Shown here: piece after piece, positions 23,417-31,542 of the stretch
Numbering within the stretch: the stretch's first letter is position 1
Layout: every line of letters begins with the position of its first letter
Source of the DNA: Elusimicrobiaceae bacterium
GTDB lineage: Bacteria > Elusimicrobiota > Elusimicrobia > Elusimicrobiales > Elusimicrobiaceae
Assembly: GCA_017961585.1 (NCBI GenBank)
Contig: JAGCWX010000036.1
Location: 1-33,945 of the forward strand
Direction of reading: 5' to 3'
Length of the DNA stretch: 33,945 bases
Program-made: the position numbers and the translations under genes
Notes under the pieces: generated by a model
Databases searched by the model: none
What the model was told of the DNA's origin: nothing
What the model saw: the letters and a program-made list of their open reading frames with translations, nothing else

Positions 23417-24658
23417 CTAGTTGTTCGTTACCATATTTTCCGTTGATACCGGGTGTGTGGCTGAGGCCGGTTTCTTACGGGAATAAATTTTATCTACAAT
23501 CACGGCAATAGCGCCGTCGCCCGTTACGTTGCACGCAGTGCCAAAAGAGTCCATAGCAATGTAGAGCGCAATCATAAGGGCTAGTTCGGGCTGACCAAAG
23601 CCCAGCATGCTTTCCAATACACCCAAAGCCGCCATAATGGCTCCACCGGGTACGCCCGGCGCGGCTACCATGGTAACCCCCAGCATGCAGATAAATCCGG
23701 CAAATTGCTCCAGCGATACCGCTTGCCCGCTCATAATGATAATCGCCAACGCGCACGCCACAATTTTCATGGTGCTGCCCGATAAGTGAATGGTGGCACA
23801 CAGCGGCACCACAAAGCCGGCCACTTCTTCGCGCACGCCGATTTTAATGGTTTGCCGCAACGTAACCGGGATCGTAGCGGCGGAAGATTGGGTCCCCAGC
23901 GCGGTGGCATACGCCACGAGCATATTTTTGAGCATGAAAAACGGGTTTTTCCCGCCGATAATCCCGGCCAAGATAAATTGCATCAGTAGCATAGCCGCGG
24001 TAATTGCAAAAATGATCACAATAATTTGTGCAAACACGCCCAGCACCTTGACGGCTTGCCCGTTTACCGTCATATTTAAGAAGATACCGAAGATGTAAAG
24101 AGGCAATAGCGGGATGATGATTTTGACAATGACTTTGTCAATAATGTCGCGCAAGTCCAGCATGATTCCTTTTAGGCGGCTGCCTTGGATGACGGCCATC
24201 CCCAGCCCTAACGTGAAGGCAAGCACCAGCGCGCTCATCACGCTCATAACCGGCGGCATGGCAATCACAAAGTAAGGTTTTAGTTCAGCTACTTGCGCAA
24301 AAGAGGCAATTTCTTGGGAAGGATCCAAGAGGAGCGGGAAAGTCAACGCGGAAATCCCGTAACTAAAAAACCCGCTGGCCAGGGTAAACCCATACGCCAA
24401 GGCGGCGGTAATAAAAAGGAGCTTGCCGGCGCCGCGCCCCAATTCGGCAATGCCCGGGGCCACCAGCCCCACAATTAACAGCGGAATAATAAACCCTAAA
24501 AAATTGCCGAACAATTCGTTAAAGGTAATGACCACGCGTACCAGCCCATCCGGGAAAAACAACCCGCACACAATCCCGGCCGCAATGGCGATAATCACAC
24601 GGGGCAAAAGCCCCCATTTTAGCTTTACATTTAATTTTCTTCTTCTAAATTTAAACAT
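23417..24658 (-). CDS. Dicarboxylate/amino acid:cation symporter (DAACS family)
   Basis: The 413-residue membrane protein belongs to the glutamate-transporter fold (SDF family), which imports dicarboxylates or amino acids with Na+ or H+. It has multiple hydrophobic segments, a serine-rich re-entrant loop LGTQSSAATIPVT, a second loop VAAPGVPGGAIMAALG, and the substrate/cation site MDSFGTACNVTGDGAIAVI. The exact substrate is unclear. I chose the ATG at 24658 (MFKFRRRKLNVKLKW). Longer readings would add a 55-residue segment unlike the family. This start lies 6 nt after TATAAT (24665-24670), without a ribosome binding site. The gene diverges from the TolC operon, only 58 bp separating the two starts. 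Confidence 0.93.
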   Translation of the reverse strand: MFKFRRRKLNVKLKWGLLPRVIIAIAAGIVCGLFFPDGLVRVVITFNELFGNFLGFIIPLLIVGLVAPGIAELGRGAGKLLFITAALAYGFTLASGFFSYGISALTFPLLLDPSQEIASFAQVAELKPYFVIAMPPVMSVMSALVLAFTLGLGMAVIQGSRLKGIMLDLRDIIDKVIVKIIIPLLPLYIFGIFLNMTVNGQAVKVLGVFAQIIVIIFAITAAMLLMQFILAGIIGGKNPFFMLKNMLVAYATALGTQSSAATIPVTLRQTIKIGVREEVAGFVVPLCATIHLSGSTMKIVACALAIIIMSGQAVSLEQFAGFICMLGVTMVAAPGVPGGAIMAALGVLESMLGFGQPELALMIALYIAMDSFGTACNVTGDGAIAVIVDKIYSRKKPASATHPVSTENMVTNN

Positions 24659-24664
24659 ACGTTT

Positions 24665-24670
24665 ATTATA
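24665..24670 (-). promoter_or_regulatory. -10 box of the symporter gene, 6 nt before the ATG
   Basis: TATAAT on the minus strand is followed by 6 nt (aaacgt) and the start codon, another leaderless arrangement. Confidence 0.6.
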
Positions 24671-24703
24671 CGAAAATTTTCCCACTTCGTATAGGAAAAA
24701 TCC

Positions 24704-24709
24704 TATAAT
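24704..24709 (+). promoter_or_regulatory. -10 box of the TolC-MacAB operon, 7 nt before the ATG
   Basis: TATAAT is followed by 7 nt (gtaaaat) and the ATG at 24717, with no ribosome binding site. The two divergent -10 boxes lie within 45 bp of each other, so a shared regulator could act on both. Confidence 0.6.
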
Positions 24710-24716
24710 GTAAAAT

Positions 24717-26069
24717 ATGAGACGAACGTGGATTTTGCTTTGCTTGGTGTTGTTTCCTGTCGCCGCAGGAAGCGAAACTTTTACGGTAAACCGAGCCCTC
24801 CAATCCACCGATCCTATCCTCACTCATTTTACCCAAGATAGTTTTGTGCGCGCGTATTTGGCGCGCTCGCCGGAAGTAAAAGCCCGCCAAAATACTTTAT
24901 TAAACGCGCGGGTAAATTATCAAAACGCCTTTACGGAAGCATTTTTGCCGTCGTTCTCGGTTTCGGCCACGGCGGATAAGAACTACTCGCGCCCGGATAA
25001 TATCCGCTCATGGAGTGAACTGCGCCACGCGGATTCCAACGCGCAGGCCTCCGGCACGTGGAACTTGCTCAACAGCGGGAAAGACCGGTTGACGTATCAA
25101 AATGCTTCGCTGTCGTACGAGATTGCCCAAATTGCCTTTGACGATTTTATCCAAGAGAGCGTGTTGTCCGCCGTGCAAATTTATTATGATTTGCTACTCA
25201 ATCAAAAATTAGTGAAAGTGTATCAGGATGACTTGGAAATTAACCGCAAACAGTATCAGCAAGACAAAGTGCTCTATGATAACGGGCTTAAAACCCGCTC
25301 GGACTTGCTATCTAGCGAAACAAACTACCGCTCCAGCCAGCTTTCTTTATTCTCGGCCCAAAATGATTACGCCAACGCGCTTACGGCTTTTAATATTGCG
25401 TTGAACCAACCCACGGAAACGGAAATTACGCTGGATGAGAACCTGGATCAAACCCTCATCACGCTTCCTTCGTTGGAGCAGGATTTAACCCAAGCACTTG
25501 CCCAACGCCACGACGTGCGCCAGCGCCGCTTGCAACTTAAACAGGCGGATATTGAATTTAAACAAGGCAAATTAAAAACGTTGCCCTCTTTGTTTGTGGA
25601 TTTGTTTGGCTCTACCGGGCGCGGGCTCAACAATCATGAACTGTGGGGATATAATTACGGTATGGCGGCCGGGATCAGCTTTGATTTGGGGTTTTTGTAC
25701 GTGGATAAATATCGTACCCGCCAAAACTTGGCGCGCACGCACGAAAATGCCGCGCTAAATTTTGAGCAATTTTTGCGCACTACGCGCGATAGTGTGGTGC
25801 AAACCCGCAACGCCTTGGCCCTTAAAATGCAAAGCATGGAAATATCGGACTTGCGCTTACAAGCCGCTACGCAAAAATTTGAAGCCACGCAAACCAAGTA
25901 CAAAAACGGGCTGATGAGTGCGACGGATTTAACCGTTGCGCAACAAGCCATGGTATCTGCGCAAATTGAGCACGCCCGGTTACTTACCGACTTGGAAATT
26001 GCCAAACTGCGCTATCAATATGCAATCGGGCAAAATATTTTTGATTATTCCTTGGAGGATTTACAATGA
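24717..26069 (+). CDS. TolC family outer-membrane efflux protein
   Basis: The 450-residue protein has a signal peptide (MRRTWILLCLVLFPVAAGSE) and two related halves of long amphipathic helices with family patterns such as QIYYDLLLNQKLVKVYQDDLEINRKQ, KTRSDLLSSETNYRSSQLSL and ALNQPTETE. Members trimerise into a barrel and periplasmic tunnel through which a transporter exports its substrate. It overlaps the membrane-fusion gene by 4 bp and is the first gene of a complete tripartite set (TolC, fusion protein, ABC ATPase, ABC permease). It starts within a few nucleotides of the predicted transcription start. Confidence 0.92.
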   Translation: MRRTWILLCLVLFPVAAGSETFTVNRALQSTDPILTHFTQDSFVRAYLARSPEVKARQNTLLNARVNYQNAFTEAFLPSFSVSATADKNYSRPDNIRSWSELRHADSNAQASGTWNLLNSGKDRLTYQNASLSYEIAQIAFDDFIQESVLSAVQIYYDLLLNQKLVKVYQDDLEINRKQYQQDKVLYDNGLKTRSDLLSSETNYRSSQLSLFSAQNDYANALTAFNIALNQPTETEITLDENLDQTLITLPSLEQDLTQALAQRHDVRQRRLQLKQADIEFKQGKLKTLPSLFVDLFGSTGRGLNNHELWGYNYGMAAGISFDLGFLYVDKYRTRQNLARTHENAALNFEQFLRTTRDSVVQTRNALALKMQSMEISDLRLQAATQKFEATQTKYKNGLMSATDLTVAQQAMVSAQIEHARLLTDLEIAKLRYQYAIGQNIFDYSLEDLQ

Positions 26070-27037
26070 AACGGTTTTTCAAAAAACATTGGAAGAAATT
26101 AGTGCTTGTTCTTGTGATTGTAGGCGTGCTTACCGCCGGGTGGTTCTACGGTGTAAAGCCGCTGATTGCCAAAATCAAAGGGGCTGTGATTAACCCCGAA
26201 GATGTAGTTACGGTGAAAAAAGACAAAGTAGAAGTGCTGTTTACCGGTTCCGGCACGGTAACGGCCAAGCAGGACATCAAAGTAACGTCTAAACCCAGCG
26301 GTATTTTGAAAGCCGTCTACGTAAAAGAAGGCGACTACGTCAAAAAAGGGCAAGCCGTGGGCTTAATTAAACCGGGCCGTAACGAGTTTGAAGATTACAA
26401 GCCCATGCCCATTTATACCGAGGCCTCCGGCACCGTTGTAAAATGTGTGGGAAGGGGGGACTACGAAAAACCGTTGTCCGATAAAGATTTGTCTTTGCCG
26501 CGGCTGGGAATATTTTTAGAAGGCAGTTACGACAGTGCCGAAAATGCCACCTGCTTTTTGCGGGTAGTGAATATGGATTCGCTGCTCATTTCCACCTACG
26601 TTACCGAGGCCCAAGTGATGAAGTTAAAACCGGGGATGCCGGTGGAAATTACCATCCGTTCCCTGGGGGAAAACGCCCCCAAATTGGAAGGGAAAATTTC
26701 GCACGTGTCTTCGCAAAGTGAAGCTACCGATTGGAGCGGAAGTTCCGGGTTTTTGGTAGTTACCGAAATTGACAATTCGGATAAGAAAATTTTGTTGGGT
26801 GTTACGGCGGAAATGAAGGTAGCTATTGATAAAAAAGAAGATGTGCTGACCATCCCGGCCAATGCCCTTTTTGAGAAGGACGGAAAAAACTACGCCTTCA
26901 AAGTAGTAGGTAAAAATAAAACCAAAAAAGTGGAAATTGAAATCGGCCTTACCAGCGACAAGAATGTGGAAGTAACCAAAGGCCTTGCCGAAAACGACCA
27001 AGTGTTAACCACTCTTCCTTACGGAGAATCATGGTAA
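26066..27037 (+). CDS. Membrane-fusion (HlyD/MacA-type) periplasmic adaptor lacking the alpha-hairpin
   Basis: The 323-residue protein has a short basic N-terminus, one membrane anchor (LVLVLVIVGVLTAGWFYGV), and the first half of a lipoyl-like domain (SGILKAVYVKEGDYVKKGQA). Only about 15 residues later comes the second half (IYTEASGTVVKCVGRGDY). In MacA, AcrA and HlyD a long helical hairpin that reaches TolC is inserted at that point, and it is absent here. The beta-barrel domain (LLISTYVTEAQVMKLKPGMP) and the membrane-proximal domain follow. The adaptor should bridge the ABC permease and TolC. It is translationally coupled on both sides, with overlaps of 4 and 7 bp. Confidence 0.9.
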   Translation: MKRFFKKHWKKLVLVLVIVGVLTAGWFYGVKPLIAKIKGAVINPEDVVTVKKDKVEVLFTGSGTVTAKQDIKVTSKPSGILKAVYVKEGDYVKKGQAVGLIKPGRNEFEDYKPMPIYTEASGTVVKCVGRGDYEKPLSDKDLSLPRLGIFLEGSYDSAENATCFLRVVNMDSLLISTYVTEAQVMKLKPGMPVEITIRSLGENAPKLEGKISHVSSQSEATDWSGSSGFLVVTEIDNSDKKILLGVTAEMKVAIDKKEDVLTIPANALFEKDGKNYAFKVVGKNKTKKVEIEIGLTSDKNVEVTKGLAENDQVLTTLPYGESW

Positions 27038-27693
27038 TAGCACAGTGCAAAAAACTTATTAAAGTATATCCCGGGGCGCAAGATTTCCGCGCGTTGGATG
27101 AAGTTTCGCTGTCTATTAAAGAGGGGGAGTTTGTGTCCATCATGGGCCCCAGCGGGTGCGGGAAAAGTACGCTGCTTAATATTTTAGGGCTACTGGATGA
27201 ACCGACCGGCGGCGAATATATTTTAAACGGGGTGCCCACCCAGCGGCTGAGTGATGCGCGCCGCACCGAACTGCGCCGCAATGAAATTGGATTTATTTTT
27301 CAATCGTTTAATTTAATGCCGCGTTTATCGGTATTGGAAAATATTGCCTTGCCCATGCGTTATACCAATATGCCCCGTGCGGATATTTTGCCGCGCGCAC
27401 GGGAACTAGCCGTGCGGGTAGGGCTTGAAAAAAAATTGCATAGTACGCCGTTGCAACTATCCGGGGGGCAATGTCAGCGGGTGGCTTGTGCGCGTTCGCT
27501 GGCTAACAAGCCCTCTATCATTTTGGCGGACGAACCCACCGGGAATTTGGATTCTAAAGCCAGCGCGGAAATTTTAACCCTGCTCAAAGAACTAAACGAC
27601 GGCGGTATGACCATTATTATGGTAACGCACGACCCTAAAATTGCGCAGGGGACTCACCGTATTATCCATGTAAAGGACGGTAAAATTGTATGA
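27031..27693 (+). CDS. ABC transporter ATP-binding protein (MacB/LolD type)
   Basis: The 220-residue ATPase shows Walker A GPSGCGKST, Q-loop FQSFNLMPRL, the signature LSGGQCQRV, Walker B IILADEPTGNLDS and the switch VTHD. The length and sequence place it with MacB, LolD and FtsE ATPases, which pair with FtsX-type permeases in mechanotransmission rather than true channel transport. The permease is encoded immediately downstream with a 4-bp overlap. MacB in E. coli is one fused chain; here ATPase and permease are separate. Confidence 0.95.
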   Translation: MVIAQCKKLIKVYPGAQDFRALDEVSLSIKEGEFVSIMGPSGCGKSTLLNILGLLDEPTGGEYILNGVPTQRLSDARRTELRRNEIGFIFQSFNLMPRLSVLENIALPMRYTNMPRADILPRARELAVRVGLEKKLHSTPLQLSGGQCQRVACARSLANKPSIILADEPTGNLDSKASAEILTLLKELNDGGMTIIMVTHDPKIAQGTHRIIHVKDGKIV

Positions 27694-28958
27694 GATTACC
27701 GGATTTAATGGCCACCGGGTGGACGGAAGTTTGGGCGCACAAGATGTGCAGCTTCCTGAGCTTTTTTGCCATTGCAATCGGGATTGCCACCTTCTTCTAT
27801 ACCCTTAGCATACTCAGCCAACGGTATAGCCGCTTGGGGCAGACGGCCAAAGTTGCCGGGGCGGGCCGCGTGGAAACCAGCACCAATCACCCCCTTAGTC
27901 TTGTGCAATATCAAGACTTAAAGGCCAGGTTGCCGGAAGGGAGTTCGCTGGCACTGACTACCCGCAACTTTAATATATCCAACGGGCGTTGGTGGAATAC
28001 GCTTTATCATCGGGGGAACAAACTGCTGGGAGGAGGGGTACGCGGGATTTTACCTTCGTTTAAAGATGCGGATTTTGTTTACCGGTTGGAAGGCCGTTTT
28101 ATCAATTGGAAAGATGTAGAGAATAAGCACCGTGTGGTTGTAATGACCGTATTTCCCCATGAAGTAAAAAAAGCAAAGAAGCGTTTTTGGTGGGACGATG
28201 AGGAAGGGGTGCAGCTGGTTAAAGATTATTCGGCCCATCATCATTTGTTGCAGCAACAAATAGAGCTTCACCATCAAACATTTACTATTGTTGGGATTTT
28301 GCACCTGCCCACGGAAAGTGATGATGTGCGCTTGTCAAGAAACCGCGAAGATCGGCCCATGTTCTACATCCCTTACACTACGTGGTATGATCTCTACCCG
28401 GAAGAAAAAGATACCCGGCAGGTGGATATCCGCGTGGTAACGGGCAAAGAGTCCACGGCCAAGGCCGCGGGGAGAAGCTTGGCCAGTTATTTGCGTTCTC
28501 AATTTGGGGTGGACGAAAAACCGGAAATTGAATTCTTTCAAGAAAAAATGGAAGAACACCTTACGCAGGCCCGCAAATCGCTAAATAATATGCTGTTTAT
28601 GGGGATTATTGCTATGATTGCGGGCGGCATTGGTATTATGAACGTGACGATGGCGGTGATCTTCTCGCGCACCAAAGAAATTGGGATCCGCCGGGCGATT
28701 GGGGCCTCGCGCAAAGATATTTTGTTCCAGTTTGTAGTGGAGGCCATGTTGCTGGGTTTATGTGGTTCCGTGGCCGGAATGATTTTAGGATATATGGCCG
28801 TTTTGCACCTGGCCGAAGATACCAGCCAAATGACGTTTTCCTGGTGGGTGGTGGCACTGTCGGTGTTGATTGCGTTGGTAACCAGCTTTTTGTTTGCCTT
28901 GTACCCGGCGTGGCAAGCCGCCAAACTCAAACCCGTTGACGCACTCAAGAACGAATAA
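27690..28958 (+). CDS. ABC transporter permease (MacB/FtsX type)
   Basis: The 422-residue protein has one N-terminal membrane segment (LSFFAIAIGIATFFYTLSIL), a large periplasmic domain of about 250 residues, and three C-terminal segments with the FtsX signature: GGIGIMNVTMAVIFSRTKEIG followed by RRAIGASRKDIL. This four-segment layout is that of MacB. With the ATPase, adaptor and TolC encoded upstream it should form an envelope-spanning exporter. The substrate could be a peptide, a lipid-like molecule, a toxin or an antibiotic, and sequence does not decide. The following RNase HI gene has its own promoter inside the last codons of this gene. Confidence 0.93.
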   Translation: MRLPDLMATGWTEVWAHKMCSFLSFFAIAIGIATFFYTLSILSQRYSRLGQTAKVAGAGRVETSTNHPLSLVQYQDLKARLPEGSSLALTTRNFNISNGRWWNTLYHRGNKLLGGGVRGILPSFKDADFVYRLEGRFINWKDVENKHRVVVMTVFPHEVKKAKKRFWWDDEEGVQLVKDYSAHHHLLQQQIELHHQTFTIVGILHLPTESDDVRLSRNREDRPMFYIPYTTWYDLYPEEKDTRQVDIRVVTGKESTAKAAGRSLASYLRSQFGVDEKPEIEFFQEKMEEHLTQARKSLNNMLFMGIIAMIAGGIGIMNVTMAVIFSRTKEIGIRRAIGASRKDILFQFVVEAMLLGLCGSVAGMILGYMAVLHLAEDTSQMTFSWWVVALSVLIALVTSFLFALYPAWQAAKLKPVDALKNE

Positions 28959-28960
28959 GG

Positions 28961-28966
28961 TACAAT
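28961..28966 (+). promoter_or_regulatory. -10 box of the RNase HI gene, 6 nt before the ATG
   Basis: TACAAT is followed by 6 nt (ataact) and the ATG. A TTGACG at 28936-28941, inside the permease gene, could be a -35 box with a long 19-nt spacer. No ribosome binding site is visible. Confidence 0.55.
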
Positions 28967-28972
28967 ATAACT

Positions 28973-29545
28973 ATGCAAGTAAAAATAAATATTGACGGCG
29001 GTTCGCGCGGAAACCCAGGGCCTGGGGCTGCGGCGTATGTAATTTGCGATTTGAAGGGGAAAATCCTCTCGCAAGAAGGGTATTTTATGCCGCACTGCAC
29101 CAACAATCAGGCCGAATATACCGCCCTAAAATTGGCCCTCATTAAATGCAAAGAATTGGGCGCCAGCGAACTGTTTATTGAAGGCGATTCACTCCTTTTG
29201 GTCAAACAATTTACCGGGGAATATAAGATTAAAAACCCGGACTTGCAATCCCGCATGCAGGTCATCCGCAAATTGGCGCAAGGATTTACCATCCACATTA
29301 AACACGTGCTGCGGGAATTTAACAAAGCCCCCGATGCCCTGGCCAACAAAGCCATGGACGAAGAACAATCGGTGGGGTTTAACCCCATTGCGTACCTGCC
29401 GGAAGATGACGAAATTTTAGCCGCGCCCGAAAAGAACAACGTGGTCAACGGCGTGGAAGTGACCCCGGTCAAACGGGCCAACAAGCCCACCGCCTCTAAG
29501 CCGGCCCCCCAAAAAAGGCCGCACCAACCTAGTTTGTTTGATTAA
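28973..29545 (+). CDS. RNase HI family protein with C-terminal clamp-like motif
   Basis: RNase HI cuts the RNA strand of RNA-DNA hybrids. The domain (residues 1-130) has all four acidic catalytic residues: Asp8 in IDGGSRGNPGP, Glu48 in NNQAEYTAL, Asp72 in EGDSLLL and Asp121 in APDALANKAMD. It lacks the basic protrusion of E. coli RnhA, as many single-domain relatives do. About 60 further residues form a flexible Pro/Lys-rich tail ending QPSLFD (185-190), which fits the QxxLF type of motif that binds the DNA sliding clamp. It may therefore be tethered at replication forks. The gene is probably leaderless and converges on the HU gene. Confidence 0.9.
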   Translation: MQVKINIDGGSRGNPGPGAAAYVICDLKGKILSQEGYFMPHCTNNQAEYTALKLALIKCKELGASELFIEGDSLLLVKQFTGEYKIKNPDLQSRMQVIRKLAQGFTIHIKHVLREFNKAPDALANKAMDEEQSVGFNPIAYLPEDDEILAAPEKNNVVNGVEVTPVKRANKPTASKPAPQKRPHQPSLFD

Positions 29546-29559
29546 GGAGTATCTAAAAA

Positions 29560-29590
29560 AATTCCCCGGGTTTGCGCCCGGGGGATTTTT
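29560..29590. terminator. Bidirectional terminator between the RNase HI and HU genes
   Basis: CCCCGGG (29564-29570) pairs with CCCGGGG (29577-29583), flanked by an A-run on the left and a T-run on the right, so both converging genes can end here. Confidence 0.9.
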
Positions 29591-29853
29591 TATTTCTTTA
29601 AGATATTTTCAGACGGTTTGAAGCGTACTTTTTGCTTGGCAGGTACTTGCACCTTTTCCCCGGTTTTGGGGTTGTGGCGCTGCACGGGGCGGGCCATTTT
29701 AAGGTGAAAGGTACCAAAGTTGCTGATGACTACTTTGCCGTCGCGCTTGAGGCCGTGTTTAATAATTTCAAATACTTTATCTACAGCCGATTTGGCTTGC
29801 TTTTTGTCCAGCATACTGCGGGTTAAATGGCGAATCACATCATCTTTATTCAT
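29590..29853 (-). CDS. HU/IHF family DNA-binding protein
   Basis: The 87-residue protein is a standard HU-type histone-like protein: an N-terminal helical dimerisation part (MNKDDVIRHLTRSM), the ISNFGTFHLK strand, a DNA-binding arm with RHNPKTGEKVQVPAK, and FKPSENILKK at the end. It bends and compacts DNA as a dimer. The arm has QRHNP where HU usually has xRNP, a small variation. The gene starts 3 bp after gpsA, so it is cotranscribed with plsY and gpsA. Confidence 0.95.
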   Translation of the reverse strand: MNKDDVIRHLTRSMLDKKQAKSAVDKVFEIIKHGLKRDGKVVISNFGTFHLKMARPVQRHNPKTGEKVQVPAKQKVRFKPSENILKK

Positions 29854-29856
29854 AAC

Positions 29857-30861
29857 TTATTTATTTCCTCTGCTTGTAAATCCCATCGCGTGCAAAAGCA
29901 CATGCGGCTTTTTCCCTTGGCAAACCAACTGCCAAATGGCATCTAAGATGGGGGTTTGTAAATTGTTTTTGCGAGCAATATCGTACACGCTTTGTACGGA
30001 GTTTACACCCTCGGCAATGGTGCCTACTTCTTTTTTGGCTTCTTCTAAGCTAAGCCCGGCGCCCAATTTTTCGCCCAAGCGGCGGTTGCGGCTGATGGCG
30101 GACATACCGGTCAAAATCGCATCGCCAAACCCAGCCAAGCTATATACCGTGCCCGGTTGGCCGCCCTGGCTAACGATAATATCGTTCATTTCCTGCAGGG
30201 CTTGGGTGATTAGAGCCGCCTTGGTGTTGGCCCCGTCGCCAATGCCGTCAATGACGCCGCAGCCAATGGCAATGACGTTCTTCACGCCGCCGCCATATTC
30301 TACGCCGCGCCGATCCGTAGCCGGAACGACGATAATCGGGTCCCCATTGAGCACTTGCGCCAATTGGTTCACCAATTCTTTGTCGGCCCCCGCCAGCATA
30401 ATTTTGGTGGGTACCTTTTGGGCTACTTCCAACGCAAAACTGGGGCCCGAAAAAGCCAATACTTTGCCGGCACATTGCGGGAGTTCTTCTTCAATAATTT
30501 CGCAAATGGTTTTGAAGGTTTTGTCTTCCACGCCCTTAGACGCACTGATAATGGGCAAAGCGCGCCCGGCCAGCAGGGGCTTTAGTTGCTCGCGGCAGAA
30601 AGCGCGGATGGCCTTGGACGAGATGACAAAAATAATCAAATCGGTATTTTCTACGGCCTCGGCTACGTTGCCGGTTAGGCGTAGATTGTCGTGCAGTTTG
30701 AAGTTAGGAATATTGGGGTGGCGGCCGATGGTTTTAAGCACGTTTAAAAGCTGCTCGTTATATTCCCACAAGCGCACCTGATAGCCCTTTTGAGCCAAGT
30801 GTTGTGCAATCACGCTGCCCCAAATGCCAGCGCCAAATACGGTAATGTTATTTATTTTCAT
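29857..30861 (-). CDS. gpsA: Glycerol-3-phosphate dehydrogenase [NAD(P)+]
   Basis: GpsA reduces dihydroxyacetone phosphate to sn-glycerol-3-phosphate, the backbone of phospholipids. With the ATG at 30861 it has 334 residues, the normal length, and starts MKINNITVFGAGIWGSVIA with the dinucleotide-binding GAGxWG. The catalytic region reads EYGGGVKNVIAIGCGVIDG followed by NTKAALI. An in-frame TTG at 30891 would add ten residues that the family lacks. It overlaps the end of plsY by 14 bp. PlsY uses the product of this enzyme directly, so the gene pair encodes consecutive steps. Confidence 0.96.
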   Translation of the reverse strand: MKINNITVFGAGIWGSVIAQHLAQKGYQVRLWEYNEQLLNVLKTIGRHPNIPNFKLHDNLRLTGNVAEAVENTDLIIFVISSKAIRAFCREQLKPLLAGRALPIISASKGVEDKTFKTICEIIEEELPQCAGKVLAFSGPSFALEVAQKVPTKIMLAGADKELVNQLAQVLNGDPIIVVPATDRRGVEYGGGVKNVIAIGCGVIDGIGDGANTKAALITQALQEMNDIIVSQGGQPGTVYSLAGFGDAILTGMSAISRNRRLGEKLGAGLSLEEAKKEVGTIAEGVNSVQSVYDIARKNNLQTPILDAIWQLVCQGKKPHVLLHAMGFTSRGNK

Positions 30862-31474
30862 GGTTTTGGCGTTTTTTAGCGCCGTCCTCAAATTTTAATT
30901 CTTTTTGTGCCAATAGACGTTTGATGTTGGGGATGTGTTTGTAAATGACCAAAGCCCCCACAGCGGTGGCCATAATTTTTTCGGCTAGCGGGTAGCTCAT
31001 GCACCAGCTGGCCAGCGGCAAAACCAAGCACGCCGCAATAGAACCAATGGAAATGCGCCCCCAAATAGCTACTAAAATCACAAAGGTGATAAATGCCAAG
31101 GTGGTGGGAATAGGTGCCAAGGCAAAAAACACGCCGGCCGAGGTAGCCACCCCTTTGCCGCCGCGGAATTTAAGGTAAATGGTCCACATATGGCCCAAGA
31201 TAGCCACCACCCCACAGGCAATGGCGATAGCGTAGATATCCGGGCAGAAGTGCCGGGCTAACATCACGGGCACAAACCCCTTAATAGCATCAATTAAAAA
31301 GGTAGAAACGCCGGCCCATTTGCCTACAATACGGTAGACGTTGGCCGCCCCCGGGTTGCCCGAGCCGTGCTGGCGGATGTCAATATGCATTACGCGTTTG
31401 GCAATTAAATACCCGGTGGGAATGGAACCTAATAAATAGCTGAAAATAAGTAAGAGAATAATCGTTGTATTCAT
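30848..31474 (-). CDS. plsY: Acyl-phosphate:glycerol-3-phosphate acyltransferase
   Basis: PlsY is an inner-membrane enzyme that moves the acyl group of acyl-phosphate to glycerol-3-phosphate, making lysophosphatidic acid. The 208-residue product has several membrane segments and the three conserved cytoplasmic motifs: GSIPTGYLIAK with HGSGNPGAANVYR, DAIKGFVPV, and GHMWTIYLKFRGGKGVAT. The start ATG at 31474 has no ribosome binding site and lies 8 nt after TATAAT (31483-31488), so it is probably leaderless or nearly so. It heads a plsY-gpsA-HU operon. Confidence 0.96.
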   Translation of the reverse strand: MNTTIILLLIFSYLLGSIPTGYLIAKRVMHIDIRQHGSGNPGAANVYRIVGKWAGVSTFLIDAIKGFVPVMLARHFCPDIYAIAIACGVVAILGHMWTIYLKFRGGKGVATSAGVFFALAPIPTTLAFITFVILVAIWGRISIGSIAACLVLPLASWCMSYPLAEKIMATAVGALVIYKHIPNIKRLLAQKELKFEDGAKKRQNHENK

Positions 31475-31482
31475 ATATTAAA

Positions 31483-31488
31483 ATTATA
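31483..31488 (-). promoter_or_regulatory. -10 box of the plsY operon, 8 nt before the ATG
   Basis: TATAAT on the minus strand is followed by 8 nt (tttaatat) and the start codon. The neighbouring divergent gene has the same arrangement. Confidence 0.55.
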
Positions 31489-31530
31489 CTAAAAAAGGAC
31501 AAAAGAGTGGTTTTTTTAGGGTTTTTTATA

Positions 31531-31536
31531 TATACT
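31531..31536 (+). promoter_or_regulatory. -10 box of the trypsin-like protease gene, 6 nt before the ATG
   Basis: TATACT is followed by 6 nt (taaggt) and the ATG. A T-rich stretch precedes it, and no consensus -35 box is seen. Confidence 0.5.
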
Positions 31537-31542
31537 TAAGGT

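Noticed and set aside
24659-24823. Longer N-terminus of the symporter
   Set aside because: The extra 55 residues are unlike the family and would overlap the divergent TolC gene and both -10 boxes.
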